Below are positions 13,694 to 24,984 of a DNA stretch of 64,000 nucleotides, one piece after another. Location: the NCBI GenBank assembly GCA_900708905.1, contig CAADRB010000021.1, positions 305,366-369,365 of the forward strand, in the 5' to 3' direction. Under the pieces are notes generated by a model. That model did not search any database. It was not told where the DNA came from and saw only the letters and a list, made by a program, of their open reading frames with translations. The position numbers and the translations under genes were made by a program. The number at the start of each line of letters is the position of its first letter. Within the stretch, counting starts at the first letter, position 1. This DNA is from Hymenolepis diminuta. Taxonomy: Eukaryota > Platyhelminthes > Cestoda > Cyclophyllidea > Hymenolepididae.

Positions 13694-14494
13694 GGTTGAT
13701 ATCAATTAACCACAATGACACATAAGCGCGCATAGAAGATAACCTTAAGAAGTGCTTTTTGTGGTAAATTTAAACAAAACATATTTTAGAAATTATTCAA
13801 AATATGGACATAAAATGTCAAAATTATAATATAGCCTAATACTTTTTTGCTATTTTTAACGTTATAATCATATTTCATTGCTGTGATCTTTGGTTTGTAG
13901 ACAGATGCTTGCGTTTAATATTAAATCGGCAGTAATGTAAAGTTAAATACAAAAATGCTAAACTGATAACTCCTACAAGTTTTGCCATTAAAAATCATAT
14001 TTTAATCGTGTCTGTCTTTGTTTGTTCGATGCTTACTTGAACTTGAACCACTTGGATATATGCCCCTTTGCAGAAATATTGCGTATTAGCGTTGAACGTT
14101 CTATGTAGAAATTTGCGAATAAAAAATTACACAACGGATACTTCCCGATGAACAAATTGAGATTTTAAAAAATACTCAAAGAATGCCCCTATGCATTGGA
14201 ATATTTTATTCAGCCGGACGACAAGTGTGAAATTCTATTCAGAGAACTAGTGTGTGAGCCCTATATTTTAATTTTGCGTTCCATAAAGATGACAAAGCCA
14301 GGCTCTTGAAAATATTTCGGTTGTTTTTGAGGTCGAGTAAAGCTGCTTCAAGTTTGAATTTCATAATATCAACTCATTCATTTTCATAAGTGTAAATTCT
14401 TAGATATAACAGAAGTTCAACGCCGAATTACACATTCCTCCCAGCTATCTATAAGATTTTTTTCGAGTCAACCTTGGATAAATTAGAAACATTA
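13694..14494. other. Intergenic region between COPB1 end and SLC43-type start
   Basis: AT-rich, with no open frame worth calling. It should contain the promoter and 5' UTR of the minus-strand transporter near its left edge (just above 13693). I see no clear TATA box or initiator. Its right edge runs into a SINE-like repeat. Confidence 0.4.
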
Positions 14495-14630
14495 TAGAGC
14501 AGTCCTAATGAGAAACTCAAATTTATCCACCACCTTACCAGCCAGACTTGACGAGGTGTAGGCCATCGAACCCTTGACCTCTGACATCACAGACGAGCAC
14601 CTCAACCGCCGCACCACCGGCCTACTATCA
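14495..14630 (-). repeat. tRNA-like SINE copy
   Basis: On the minus strand the order is a GGTGCGGCGGTTGAGG (A-box-like) block, CTCGTCTGTGATGTCAGAGG, a GGTTCGATGGCC B-box-like block, GTCTGGCTGGTAA, GGTGGTGGA, then GAGTTTCTCAT. The same order recurs at 46.6, 58.9 and 59.7 kb, so it is an interspersed family with an internal RNA polymerase III promoter pattern. It lies just past the poly(A) signal of beta-COP. Confidence 0.7.
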
Positions 14631-14754
14631 AGTTACGAGTATCCGGTATTGTCATTGTTAGTGTCTCACCTATGGGCTGGATATTTCCAGATAGCCCACC
14701 CCTTCCACTCCATTTCATAAATGAAAAATTTGGCGACAATCATTAAATCTATGT

Positions 14755-14760
14755 TTTATT
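14755..14760 (-). terminator. Candidate polyadenylation signal of COPB1
   Basis: AATAAA on the minus strand, about 266 bases past the beta-COP stop codon and before the SINE copy. It is the first canonical signal seen downstream of the stop; actual use is unproven. Confidence 0.45.
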
Positions 14761-15025
14761 GCAAAAAATGTCGTTTGACATATAGACACGTAGGTTTGAT
14801 GATGAAAACACTCGCCGGCACCGCACCATCAGACAAGTACCCTGGGGAAATAAGTTATTACACAAAGGGCCAATTCACTAAAAATTTTACCGAGTTAAAC
14901 AAAAATTAAGTGGTGTTGAGGGAAATTTTTCAGGGAAACGAGGGATGGAGGAACATAGAAAGAAGCTGGAAGTGGAGGGGAGAGAGCAGAAAAACAATGC
15001 CAAAGAAATCACTAAAGTATATTTA

Positions 15026-18000
15026 CTATATGTCAGGTATTAGAGAAGCGGTTTCAGTCCCCTCTTTAACGAATTCGACTCTCTTTGAGGGTTTATCATC
15101 TTTCCATTGCTTCTGAGACGTACTTATCTGCAAAAGACACCAATTATTAATCAAGTAGGATAAATGACAATTTTTTGTTCAAATATAGTAAAGTTACCTT
15201 GTCACCCATGGTAACAGCCATGCCCTGAGTCTTGGCGCGAATACGAACGTGGCCAGAGACGGGAGCATCATCAGAGCATTTTTCAAGGCAGAGATTGCCC
15301 AAGACGTGTTCGCCAAAGATGGAACAGGCATAAAGAGTAGCACAGAGGTAGTTGCAATCGCCCCTCAAAGCTTCTGGCGGTGTTAGACACTTGAAATTGG
15401 TGATTTTTGTCACATTGTCCAAGTAGGCTCGCAGATCAGTCACTTGGGTACTGACGGTAACCTGTACCAGCAAGGAATGAAGGGAAAAATTGAGTCAGGA
15501 TGGACTATTACCGACCAATCCGTTTGTTCACTAACATCATCATCTACTGCTAGAAACGTTACGCAAATTAGCAATTTTTACTCGTCTTTTTGTTTATCTA
15601 GACCAAAGAACAATTCTGTACATTGGCATTTTTCTGAGGCAAATGTATATCGTCGTACAAAGTTAAAATCTTTAAATTTATCTCCTCTTTCCTCTCTACT
15701 GCTTTTTTTGGATGTTGCGGGATTGTTAGCTGGGACTATATTAATATCTTATTTCACTTTTACTTGCAGTTTCGGTAAGGAGCCCTCTCTACGTTAATCC
15801 AATAACAGTGCCGTGATTCTTAACATTGTGTGTCAAGGGGACAACAGCTTTTGCTCCGAATAAGAACAAACATCACTTGAGAACCAATGTAGAAAAAGTC
15901 CTTACATCTGTATGTGAATGGAGGAAAAACCTTTCAAGCCCATTGTGGGAAGTGTTCGAAACACTTGAATTGGGTAGAGATATCCTGGGGTCACTTATAT
16001 TGAATTCTCATTATGCGATCCCTCTTGCTAACCAAAATTAACTAGTGCGGTTGGCCATCTAAGCCACTGGATTTGCACCGATGAATAATTACCCCACTAC
16101 TTCTGAATTGTCAGAGGTGCGGAATGAACATTGTATCACTGGTGAACTGCGAGAAAATGCCTTTAAGGATTGGCCTATTGAGGCTGGAACTAAGCAGTGT
16201 TAATGACCATTTCAATCAACAGATGCTCACTGATGGGATTTGAAGATATGAAGTAGGACAACTTCATCAAAGGACCATTAGGATCATCGAACGAAATAAA
16301 AGCTCACGACTCATCACGTCTAACCGTTACTCAGATAATGATCTTCAAAACATTTTAATCGTGTAATCAAAGCATTTCAAGAAAGAGACGAAAAGCGTGC
16401 CTTCTAGAACTTTCTAGATTTGGTCCACTTTATGAGTCATGGTTTCACATTATAGTTGATTGGTCATTAATATTTCATTTTCTTGGGAGAAATTTTGCAG
16501 CTAAGAATAAGAAAATGAGCAAATTAATATGGCTCTAAAATCTTGAGATCACAAGTTCTAGCTTATAAGATTTCATTTAATAAGCAGATTAACCACAATA
16601 AACCACGATAAAAACACAATAAAGTAACTGTTAAAATTAAATATAGCAATGTTAAAAAATTGTTGCTAGTCACATTTACCCGTTTTTGGCCGTAACGAAA
16701 TCCAAATAAATCGAAGTGGCATGATCAACCACAGGATTAAATCAACCGGTCAAAAAGTTGTGAAAATTGTGGACATAATCTCACCCCATGAACCCGGGAG
16801 CCAATTCATCAAATTTGATTATTAATATGATACCACAAAGTGAACTATACCCCTTATGAGAACATGGACAACCCAATGCTCCCATAATTAAAACAAATTA
16901 AAGCTCTTGATGCCCTGACTTTGGTGCCTGCCACATGTCGACCCCCTCTCCCGTTTTGCGGACCCAGGTGTTGTTCCCTCTTATTCATATGATCAAAACT
17001 TATAAACTTTTTCCAGGCAATGTCATAGGTAATAAATAAAGATTAAAGACTCACCTTATTCTCCCAATCAAAGTCAGACCACATAGTGCGGAAGTCACTA
17101 TCCGAACAGGTTGCCGGTTGTATGTACTCCAGGATGTCAATTCGAATATCCGACAGGACAATCCAATTCGACTCACCAGCCGAGCCTCGTGTATCATAGA
17201 CAATATTTCCGAAAATTATCCCATTCTCAGTTGAGGAAACCTACAAGAGAAAAGCAAGAATATTCTACTTAGCAGACATTTGCAAAACACAAAGCTGTTT
17301 TTTCTGTATATAAGTATCGTTCCTTATTAAATTTAGAGACCCTGAAATCATGCGATTATAAACAGGCATCAAATTAACTAAGAAATTTCAACTCAGCATT
17401 CTCTAACATGCTATCTGTGGGGAACATACTACACGCATTACGTTTTTGCATGGCGATGAGGTGGAGTAGATCTAAATTGTAACGGATGTTAGACTTGAAC
17501 AAAACAAGGCATGGATTCCTCCCTGACTTTTACCTTGATTTTAGCGCAGACATTGGCAAAGTCCTGAGCAGCCAGAGTGATTGGTCGAGGTTTTTCGAGG
17601 AGTTTGTGATCTCCCAGGGTTGAGAGTTCAAGGGTGAGATTTTGAAGAGTGTCATTGGTTTGATTGACCAATAGGACATCCAGAGAAATATCAAACTGGT
17701 TTACACTGACAAAGGCCTCAGCGTACACGGGATCGGAAAAACCTGTCAGCTGATAGACCTAGAAATATACATTACAAAACAGTTATTAGGACCGTCTAAT
17801 TTTTACATAGGTCATTAACAGAAAACGTTTTGATGAACGAGAACAAACACAAAGATATCTCTTTCAAAATTGTATATGCATATTCAATCAAGTAAACACT
17901 GTGTTGGCATTAGTGGAGACTGTTACGCAAATGAATTTTTTTACGCATGACTTTTGTCGAGGCCGTAAATTGTTTTGGGAAATAGATCAACGGATAACGA

Positions 18001-21000
18001 AGGTCATGCAAGATCATTCTGTCTCCTCGGCCGTTAGAAGAAAAGTTATTTGAAGTGGAAAGACCGAACATCCTAATCAATTAACCGATCAAAGAGCACT
18101 TGATAATGCGAATAATTCGCTCAGTAATCCTGAAGAATAGTTAATTTTGAATTTTGGAACGTGAACTACCTGGTAAGTATATAGCGTACAACTCGAATCC
18201 CAAAAATAAATGAAGTAAGACTTCTTTGGTGTTCCGATTTCATTCTAAAATTATTCGCGAGAATAAGCTTTTCTCCATGAAAAAGAGAATAAAACTGTCA
18301 GAAAACGATTTGAAACAAAAATTACTGCATGATTACTTATTATGTCAAACATACCAGGTCACAATAGATGCTTGCATACGAAATCATCTGAAGTTACTTG
18401 AAGTTCATTTTAAATAAAGTTTGGCTAAACTAAAAAGTTAAACTGAACAATATTAAATATATTAGTAAGTCAACCAGAGGTCAGTTAGGAGTGCTACCGA
18501 GCACATAATGACACCAACATCCCAACGGTTACCTAAAATAAATCCATAAAAGTAAACGGCCAATTAACGAAATCAAATAGAAACATCAAATCATTATGAA
18601 AAGAGTCCAGAAACTAGATAGACATAACTGAAGAAATCCACTATTTTTCTCCTACATGATCATAAAAGCGGTTCAGATGAATAAAAACACAAAATTGGAG
18701 AAAAAAATAACAGATTTCAATGTAGGAATAATGTAAATATACGAAAACTGTCATCCCACCCAACCCAGAACAAACTATACTGTTGTTGGAGCTAAAAGTT
18801 GTGCTGGGTGGTGAATACTTTGAGTTACCAAACTGTAAGAGATAAAACTATCAGCCAAGAGACAACCGCAGTGCGATTATCCAGAAGATTGAATCACGAA
18901 TGAAGCAAGAATTACTTAACGCACTAGTTGAAAGCCGAAGTAGATAGATAATTGGATAAAGCATAAGAGCAGGAGCACACTAGCAAAAGCAGGACAAAGG
19001 AAAGGAGCAAGTACAAGCCGCTGACCAAGATTGCCTAACTGAAACGTTTGAAAATAGCTCAAATAAACGCAAAAACTTAAACATGATTTCTCATTAGAAC
19101 GATGTAAATGTTAATAAATTTTTGGGTAAATTCTTCACTGTAGACCTATGGTATTTAGTATGGTTTAATTCATTTCGATTCGCCTTATAGAGCTTTAGAA
19201 GAGTTCAGAGAGATTAATGGCCAACCTACGAGGAAATATGAGCCCATTGGAAATAAATTTTTTTTCATAATATCATTGAGGGTTGGTTGCTTAGTCTTAA
19301 ATACTGACCTTCTTGAGCTTGGAAGTTGCATAGGCATCACCGGTTTTGGCAGTTCCCTTGATGGCTTGATTCAGAGTCAATGTAAATTGATCCACTTGTT
19401 CATTCTGATCTCCACCAGGTGGTGTCAAAAGACCAAAATCAATAGGAGCATCTACAATATTCATTTCGGTCATATCTGCCTCAACATCATTTCCCCAAGC
19501 CGCCAGTCGTTTCTTAGTCTCTAATTTCGCCTCAGTGTCTTGAATATTCAACACTTCCTTCAGGACCTCACGTCCTGCCTTGTCGAACGCACTAGTCACC
19601 TTATTGCGGGCGTCCGAAAGGGCCTGAAGATAAAGTCAGTTGTGTAATTCACACCTACTTAAAATTATCTCAGTAGAATGATTTTTGACGATGACTTACC
19701 ACAAGGCAGGTCCACATACGATCAGTGATATCAAAGTTGGCGATTTTGGCAACAAGACCACTGCGAGCTAGATGAATCATACTGGCAATAATGAGCATAC
19801 AGTCGGCAGCAAAATGATTTCTAGCTGAAGGGTCAGATGAACCCACGAGAGCGGCATATCGACAGAAGAGTTTAACCAAACACACAGAAAGAACAGCTCC
19901 AATTATGTAGTTATTGGCGAAAAGAGCGGCTTGAATTACAGGTCGTTTGAGATTTTCAACTGTATTTGATTCTGATCCTGAATAATAAGGGTGAGATAAA
20001 GTTAGAAAGTGATATTAAAAGGGGAATTTGCAGCATATGTGGACATACGAATGGTGAAAGCTGATTGTGTCGCATAAGCTCCATCAGCCGTAACCTTTTT
20101 AATTGTAGTTTCTGTCGATGTTTCTTTAGCTCCTTCTTCTTGATTTTCTTCCCCTAGAGAGCCATTTTCTGCCGTAATTCGAGCCATTTCTCGCTGAACT
20201 AAGGGAAGTGGGCCCATACACTATAAAATAATATGAAAAATCAGTTAGTAAAGGAACGTCAATTTGGCTTAAAAATAACTGCTCCCATTTACCTGATGAA
20301 TAACCTGCATGCACTCGGTGATTTCAGCCTTACTAGTGCAGAATTCACCACAGAGCCAGATGATATGTCTTAGGATATCAATGCCAGCGACAGAGGGAAG
20401 AACTTGGAAGATCTTTTCCAAAATGAGACCCTTGTAATGAGGATGACGGAAGACGGCATCTCGCAGAAATCGACAAACTTCAACTGCGGCTGCAGAGTCC
20501 TGCAACTCTGTGTAGGTTAAGATCTAAAAGAAGAAAAGATTAAGCCGTGAGGTGGTGCGAATTAACGGCATAGAAAGTTGTGCCATAGAAGAAAGAAAAC
20601 ATACATCACAGAGAGTAGGGAGAATAGCCGTTAGGGAAGCTGGGAATTTCATGCAAATTGCACGGATAGCTCGAACGAGAGAATGCCTGTAGATATCCTC
20701 ATCATTTCCACCAGGTTTAGCACCTCCACTTTCAGCGACTGGTTGAGCAGCAGATCCTCCTGTAGTTGCCTTCATCAACTCCTTACGTAGAAAACCGATC
20801 AAGTCATCAATTGTTCTTGTATTTACTAGATCAACAATCAGTTCAAGTGCTTTGTTTCTTAATTCTACATCGGAAGCATCTATTAAAAATGTAGATTGTT
20901 AGATACCGCACATCAAAAAGGCTAATTTTTCAAGGAAAGCGGCAAGACAACTTACTCAAAATCCTAACAATATCCATAACCAATTCTTGAAGAATCTTTT

Positions 21001-21943
21001 CATGCTTTGCCCGCAGACCAAGCAAGCTATTGAGGATAACGAGCTTTGCATTGTTGTCAGATTCTTTCAGGATAAGATCGATGTAACAATTAGCAGATGC
21101 TCGAATAGCAGGAGCTGCACCGCTGAGAGTAATAAGAGTCGAAGCAGCCTCATATCTAACTGATGAACTGCTTGAGTTAAGAAGAGAGAAGACACATCGG
21201 ATAAATTTGACTTTCTCTGCAGGGTGGGACTGGAATACTTTGTGAATGAGTTCCACCACAACCAATTGCATAGTTTCACTAAAGGTATCGACGGCGTCAA
21301 TACAACGTGAAAGGTACTGAACTGCAGTATCTTGGCTGACGTGTAGAAGCATTAAGAAAGCATTTCGCTTGCAGGATGGGTCTTGTTCTTCTTCTAAAAA
21401 GGTCAACATACGCTCTGGAGCATCGGGAATCAGATTCTCAAAATTTTTATAGATTGTAAAGATGGCCAGTACCGCATTGCGTCTCACATAAGCATGACGA
21501 TGTTCGAGGCATTGGAGGATAGACGGCATTAGGGGTTCAAGTAATTCCGGTTCCTTCAACTTACAGAGAAACCGAAGAGTGCAGCCACGAATGTACTCAT
21601 TAGGATGTTGTAAATCACGACGATAGGCATCGCAAACAAGAATCATTTCATTCAAAAGTTTGCCCTCAGGGGAATATTTGGGAGCAACTTCCCAAAAAAG
21701 ATGAAGGAGCTTCTTGATCGCATGATCATTTGAGGGCATGACAAAACGAATGACTATCATAAGCAAGTCGCGGTACTTTTCACCGTTAACTGAGTTTCTG
21801 ATAAGCTCCTTGAGGGCCTCGCGCTTGACAGCTACGTTTTCATTTTGCAGGTCTTCGCGCAGCTTCTGTTCTGTATATTGTTTGCTCTCATTTGTAAGTG
21901 ATATGAGAGTATAACAAGACGATTCTTTGGCCTCGTTTGCCAT
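15026..21943 (-). CDS. COPB1: Coatomer subunit beta (beta-COP)
   Basis: Ten exons on the minus strand: 20956-21943, 20605-20879, 20293-20523, 20049-20220, 19700-19977, 19309-19623, 17534-17758, 17055-17240, 15198-15461 and 15026-15127. Every junction has GT-AG ends. The summed length is 3036 nt, encoding 1011 residues plus a stop (vertebrate beta-COP is about 953). Beta-COP is a structural subunit of the COPI coat, which moves vesicles from Golgi to ER and within the Golgi. Residues 1 to about 520 are an adaptin-like helical solenoid ([31 protein letters not shown]). The C-terminal domain begins near the [16 protein letters not shown] block (about 754 on) and the appendage platform near [16 protein letters not shown] (about 829 on), including CLTPPEAL and [12 protein letters not shown]. 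After the conserved GDK the protein runs 33 residues, about 20 longer than usual, in a lysine/glutamate-rich tail. The linker around 530-560 is acidic and variable, as in the family. The start is the first ATG and matches the family N-terminus. Confidence 0.97.
15945..16125 (-). repeat. SINE-like copy inside a COPB1 intron
   Basis: Lies in the intron between 15462 and 17054. Shares GTGTTCGAAA-CACTTGA, GTAGAGATA, TATCCTGG-G-CACT and the GTGCGGTTGGCCAT block with 44.7 kb and with the SINE family. The B-box end (GGTGCAAAT, CAGAGG) is badly degraded. Confidence 0.55.
17759..19308 (-). other. Largest gap in COPB1 (intron)
   Basis: A 1.55 kb AT-rich intron with no coding frame of note (the 18226-18417 frame on the other strand is short and isolated). 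No recognisable element was seen apart from A-rich stretches. Confidence 0.7.
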
Positions 21944-22891
21944 TTCTTTTAAATCAAATAAATATATGTCACTTATTACATGTAAAACAATCGAAAGTAA
22001 TTCATAATAAACGTAAACTTAAGCTAAGCATCTTAAAAGCTTGCACTCAGACCAAATAATACGGTGGAAAGACAAAACTGCAATATATTTAATAAGACTA
22101 TAAAGGACTTGCATACATATAATGGAGAGAAATAAGTAAACAGTAACTATTGACACGTCGAAAGGTTATAACTCAGACAACGAACAAAGCGGAGATTATA
22201 GGTATTACTTTAAACACAAGTTGACCATTTAATCGTTTTTCGCCATAATAATTAATTTATAAAATGGGTTAATTAACAACCACTTAAATTATTAATAGAT
22301 TTTTGCAGTTCATTCTAATGTTTGCAATTAACGGCTCGTTATTTAAGACCGAACTTCGCCATATGTACATCAGCCTCACGTTATATATAAGTAGTGTCCA
22401 AAAGCTTTTTTTTATTTCATGTAACTAAGGGAAACAATAGTGTTACTATAAAGCATTTTTCAATACAGCATTGTTAAATGTAATAAAACGCAGCCTATTT
22501 GATAGCCATTCATTATCACTCATTATCATTAAAGAATTAAATCCAGCTCCTTGTAGATTCAAGTTTATATTTCAAAATATCACTACCAATATAACTACTG
22601 TTTTATCATCCTCCTACATGATGCTGATACTCTATCGAAAATGGACCACTTATATAAAAGTGTATTGATTCAACAATACACAATCGCATAACCAAATAGA
22701 CAGATATGTATAATGGACATTATCAACGAGAACAGTGGCAAAGGGAAAGAATATTCAAAGTTTAATAATACAAAAAGAAGAACTGGGTGCTATGTTCGTT
22801 CGCCGATACGAATTCCGCCAGTTCACTCCGTTCTTTGTGCACCAATTTTCAAACCAACAATATATAATAAATACATCGTAGTTACAATTGC

Positions 22892-22924
<33 letters not shown>

Positions 22925-24053
22925 ACAGCCATTCCTCTCCTTTTAACACCCTTGCTCCAACGTCAACAGTGGAAAAGCCCGAGTGTGTAACCGAAGAGAC
23001 GTTTATTTCAACGAGTGTCTGAAGCTACTATCTCCAGTGTTCAGTGTGGAAAGCCCCTATGCTCCTTAAACTTTGGTTTAATCTGCTTTGGGAATTTTTC
23101 ATGTTCAAAGAGAAGATACTACACTTTAGTGATTTGTGTATTCAGATGCGCTATTTCTGGAGCATTTTTGTATCATAGGTAATAATACTGTAAAATCAAA
23201 TTTGTTAGACATAACATCCTTTTATATTACTATATGCGCTTACTGGATATTTCTTCAACTGCTTCACTGTCTTATTGATCTGATTAAAACGTTATAAACA
23301 TGATTAAATATTCCAGTTCAAAAGCGCTCTAATTCCCTACTTGATATGCATTTGTGCCCACCAAAACCATAGCTTTTGCATCAGCACTCGAGAATCGGCC
23401 TGTGTTAATTAAACTATCAAACTGCCAACGAGATCGGTGGAAGCAGAAATATCCCTGAGAACCAGTAAGGATCACAAGAACTACGTTCATAACGAAACGA
23501 ATCCTTAGCGCAACGCTCAAAACGTGACATACTTACACTTTATAATTTGAAGTACAGCAGCATCATAAAGAACCGTCCAAAGTGGATACCCACCCCATAG
23601 AATGACTGCACAAGACCTCCTAATTTAAGAATCAATGAGGGCTCAATCCAAGACCAACCTGTCGCTAGCATAAAGCACGCCTATATCTAAAATCCAACAT
23701 TTGGACGTTACCTATTCGACGGATAGTGAAAAACATGGAAACCAGGCGCTCATATTTGGGGATTCACGGGAAACATGAACACACTCCTCCGACCTCAATT
23801 TCGGAGCAGAAATAAACCGCACCGTTCAGTACGAATCGTGCGACTACTACTAAAGATCCTAGAATAGCCTGCACAGAACTCTTACAGCGAGCATTAAAAA
23901 AGTACGCCAACATTGGACAATGATACAGCAATCAAGTATAAATAAGCAACTTAAGGACAATAAACTAAACATCACCTCGACTACCCAGTCCATCAAAATC
24001 ATAAAATGTGATATAATCCATACAAAATTAACTATTACATCAGTATAAACGGC
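21944..24053. other. Intergenic region between RPL10A end and COPB1 start
   Basis: Both genes are on the minus strand, so this holds the 3' flank of RPL10A and the promoter of COPB1. It is AT-rich, with a (TA)n microsatellite at 22894-22922. The TTTAAAAG ending two bases before the COPB1 ATG could act as a splice acceptor, but its pyrimidine tract is weak. Short frames at 22471-22949 and 23329-23520 are judged non-coding. No AATAAA was found close to the RPL10A stop. Confidence 0.5.
22894..22922 (+). repeat. (TA)n microsatellite
   Basis: About fourteen uninterrupted TA dinucleotides between GCCG and AGACAG. Read as protein on either strand it gives an IY repeat, which explains the short open frames here. 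Confidence 0.95.
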
Positions 24054-24956
24054 TTAGTAAAGACGATGGGAAGGGCCCATTGTCGACTTGATGTACACAG
24101 CACGAACATTCTGCCAATTCTTCTTTAAAAGAGAAACCAAGAAATTGATGGACAGAGTAATGTTCTGTTGAAGTTGTTCCTTAGTCATCTTGACGTTACC
24201 AACGGCAACACCAAGACAGAGCACCTTTTTCATCTGGAACTTGATCGTGGCACGGATGTCCTCAACCTTCTGGACAAGAGGTTCTTGATGAGAGACGACA
24301 GTTGGGAACTTGCCGGCTTTGTTCAGACCTGGACCCAAGATTCTTGGAATTTGACGGATAATGCTCTCGCTTGCAACAAAGGCACCATACGACTTGCCTA
24401 AGCAACATTAGTAAGTGTACATTCAACTTACTAAGGTTCTTAACTAGCTTCTTGTCCTTGTTAAGCTTCTTTAGCTCCTCAACATCCATGCACGGGATGC
24501 CGTTTGCTTTAGCCTCATCGCAGTGTTGTTGATCACCCAAGACACAGACCGAGTAATTTGGTCGGGGAATATGCTTAAGCCTACATAAGATAAATTAGCG
24601 GCACCGAGCCTTCCCAATGAATTTAAGACCCTGGGTGGGGGTCCGCCAGTGAATCACTGACTACCACCTTTTGGTGGTGCTTACCTGATAGTGCCTGCGA
24701 AACGTCTATCCCTTGTAGGATCAAGATTTTTAAGAGCAACCTGGAGCTCAACGGTCTCCACAAACTTGCGCTTACGATCCTTCAGACTGTAATTCAAGAG
24801 ATCCTCAATCTCTTTCTGCAAAACGTTCTTCGAGATCTTACTCCTGATAAGGAAATAAAATAAAAATTATTCATAGAGATAAAAGTCAGAACTTCTTAGA
24901 GGACAACTATCATCAATCAAGTGCTAAAAATTTCATCAAGCCAAAACTCACGTCAT
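24054..24956 (-). CDS. RPL10A: 60S ribosomal protein L10a (uL1 family)
   Basis: Four exons on the minus strand: 24952-24956 (only ATGAC), 24685-24843, 24432-24580 and 24054-24397. Splice phases agree at each junction (AC/GTGAGT, CAG/GTAAGC, CTTA/GTAAGT), giving 218 residues against 217 in vertebrates. The protein is the uL1 component of the large ribosomal subunit at the L1 stalk, which acts on deacylated tRNA at the E site. Family blocks in order are [93 protein letters not shown] and the C-terminal RLY. The tiny first coding exon carrying only the start region is common in ribosomal protein genes. Intron 2 is short, GC-rich and palindromic (see separate entry). The identification is not in doubt. 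Confidence 0.98.
24581..24684 (-). other. Structured short intron of RPL10A
   Basis: A 104-base intron, much more GC-rich than its surroundings. On the minus strand it contains CCACC-AAAA-GGTGG, GTCAGTGATTCACTGGC and an ACCC-C-ACCC-AGGGTC stretch, each able to form a small hairpin. Ribosomal protein introns often host snoRNAs, but I see no convincing C/D or H/ACA box set, so no RNA gene is called. Confidence 0.4.
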
Positions 24957-24984
24957 TGCGGCGGGCACGACACACTAGTGAAAG
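24957..24984 (-). promoter_or_regulatory. Candidate 5' TOP leader of RPL10A
   Basis: On the minus strand a CTTTCAC run begins 28 bases upstream of the ATG. Ribosomal protein mRNAs typically begin with C followed by pyrimidines (the TOP motif, a target of growth-dependent translational control) and have short leaders. Sequence and distance fit, but the transcription start is inferred and not shown. Confidence 0.35.

Noticed and set aside
14560..14630. Possible true tRNA gene
   Set aside because: The B-box-like and A-box-like blocks are present, but no complete cloverleaf with acceptor pairing is visible, and the sequence recurs with a common non-tRNA tail, so it is a SINE head.
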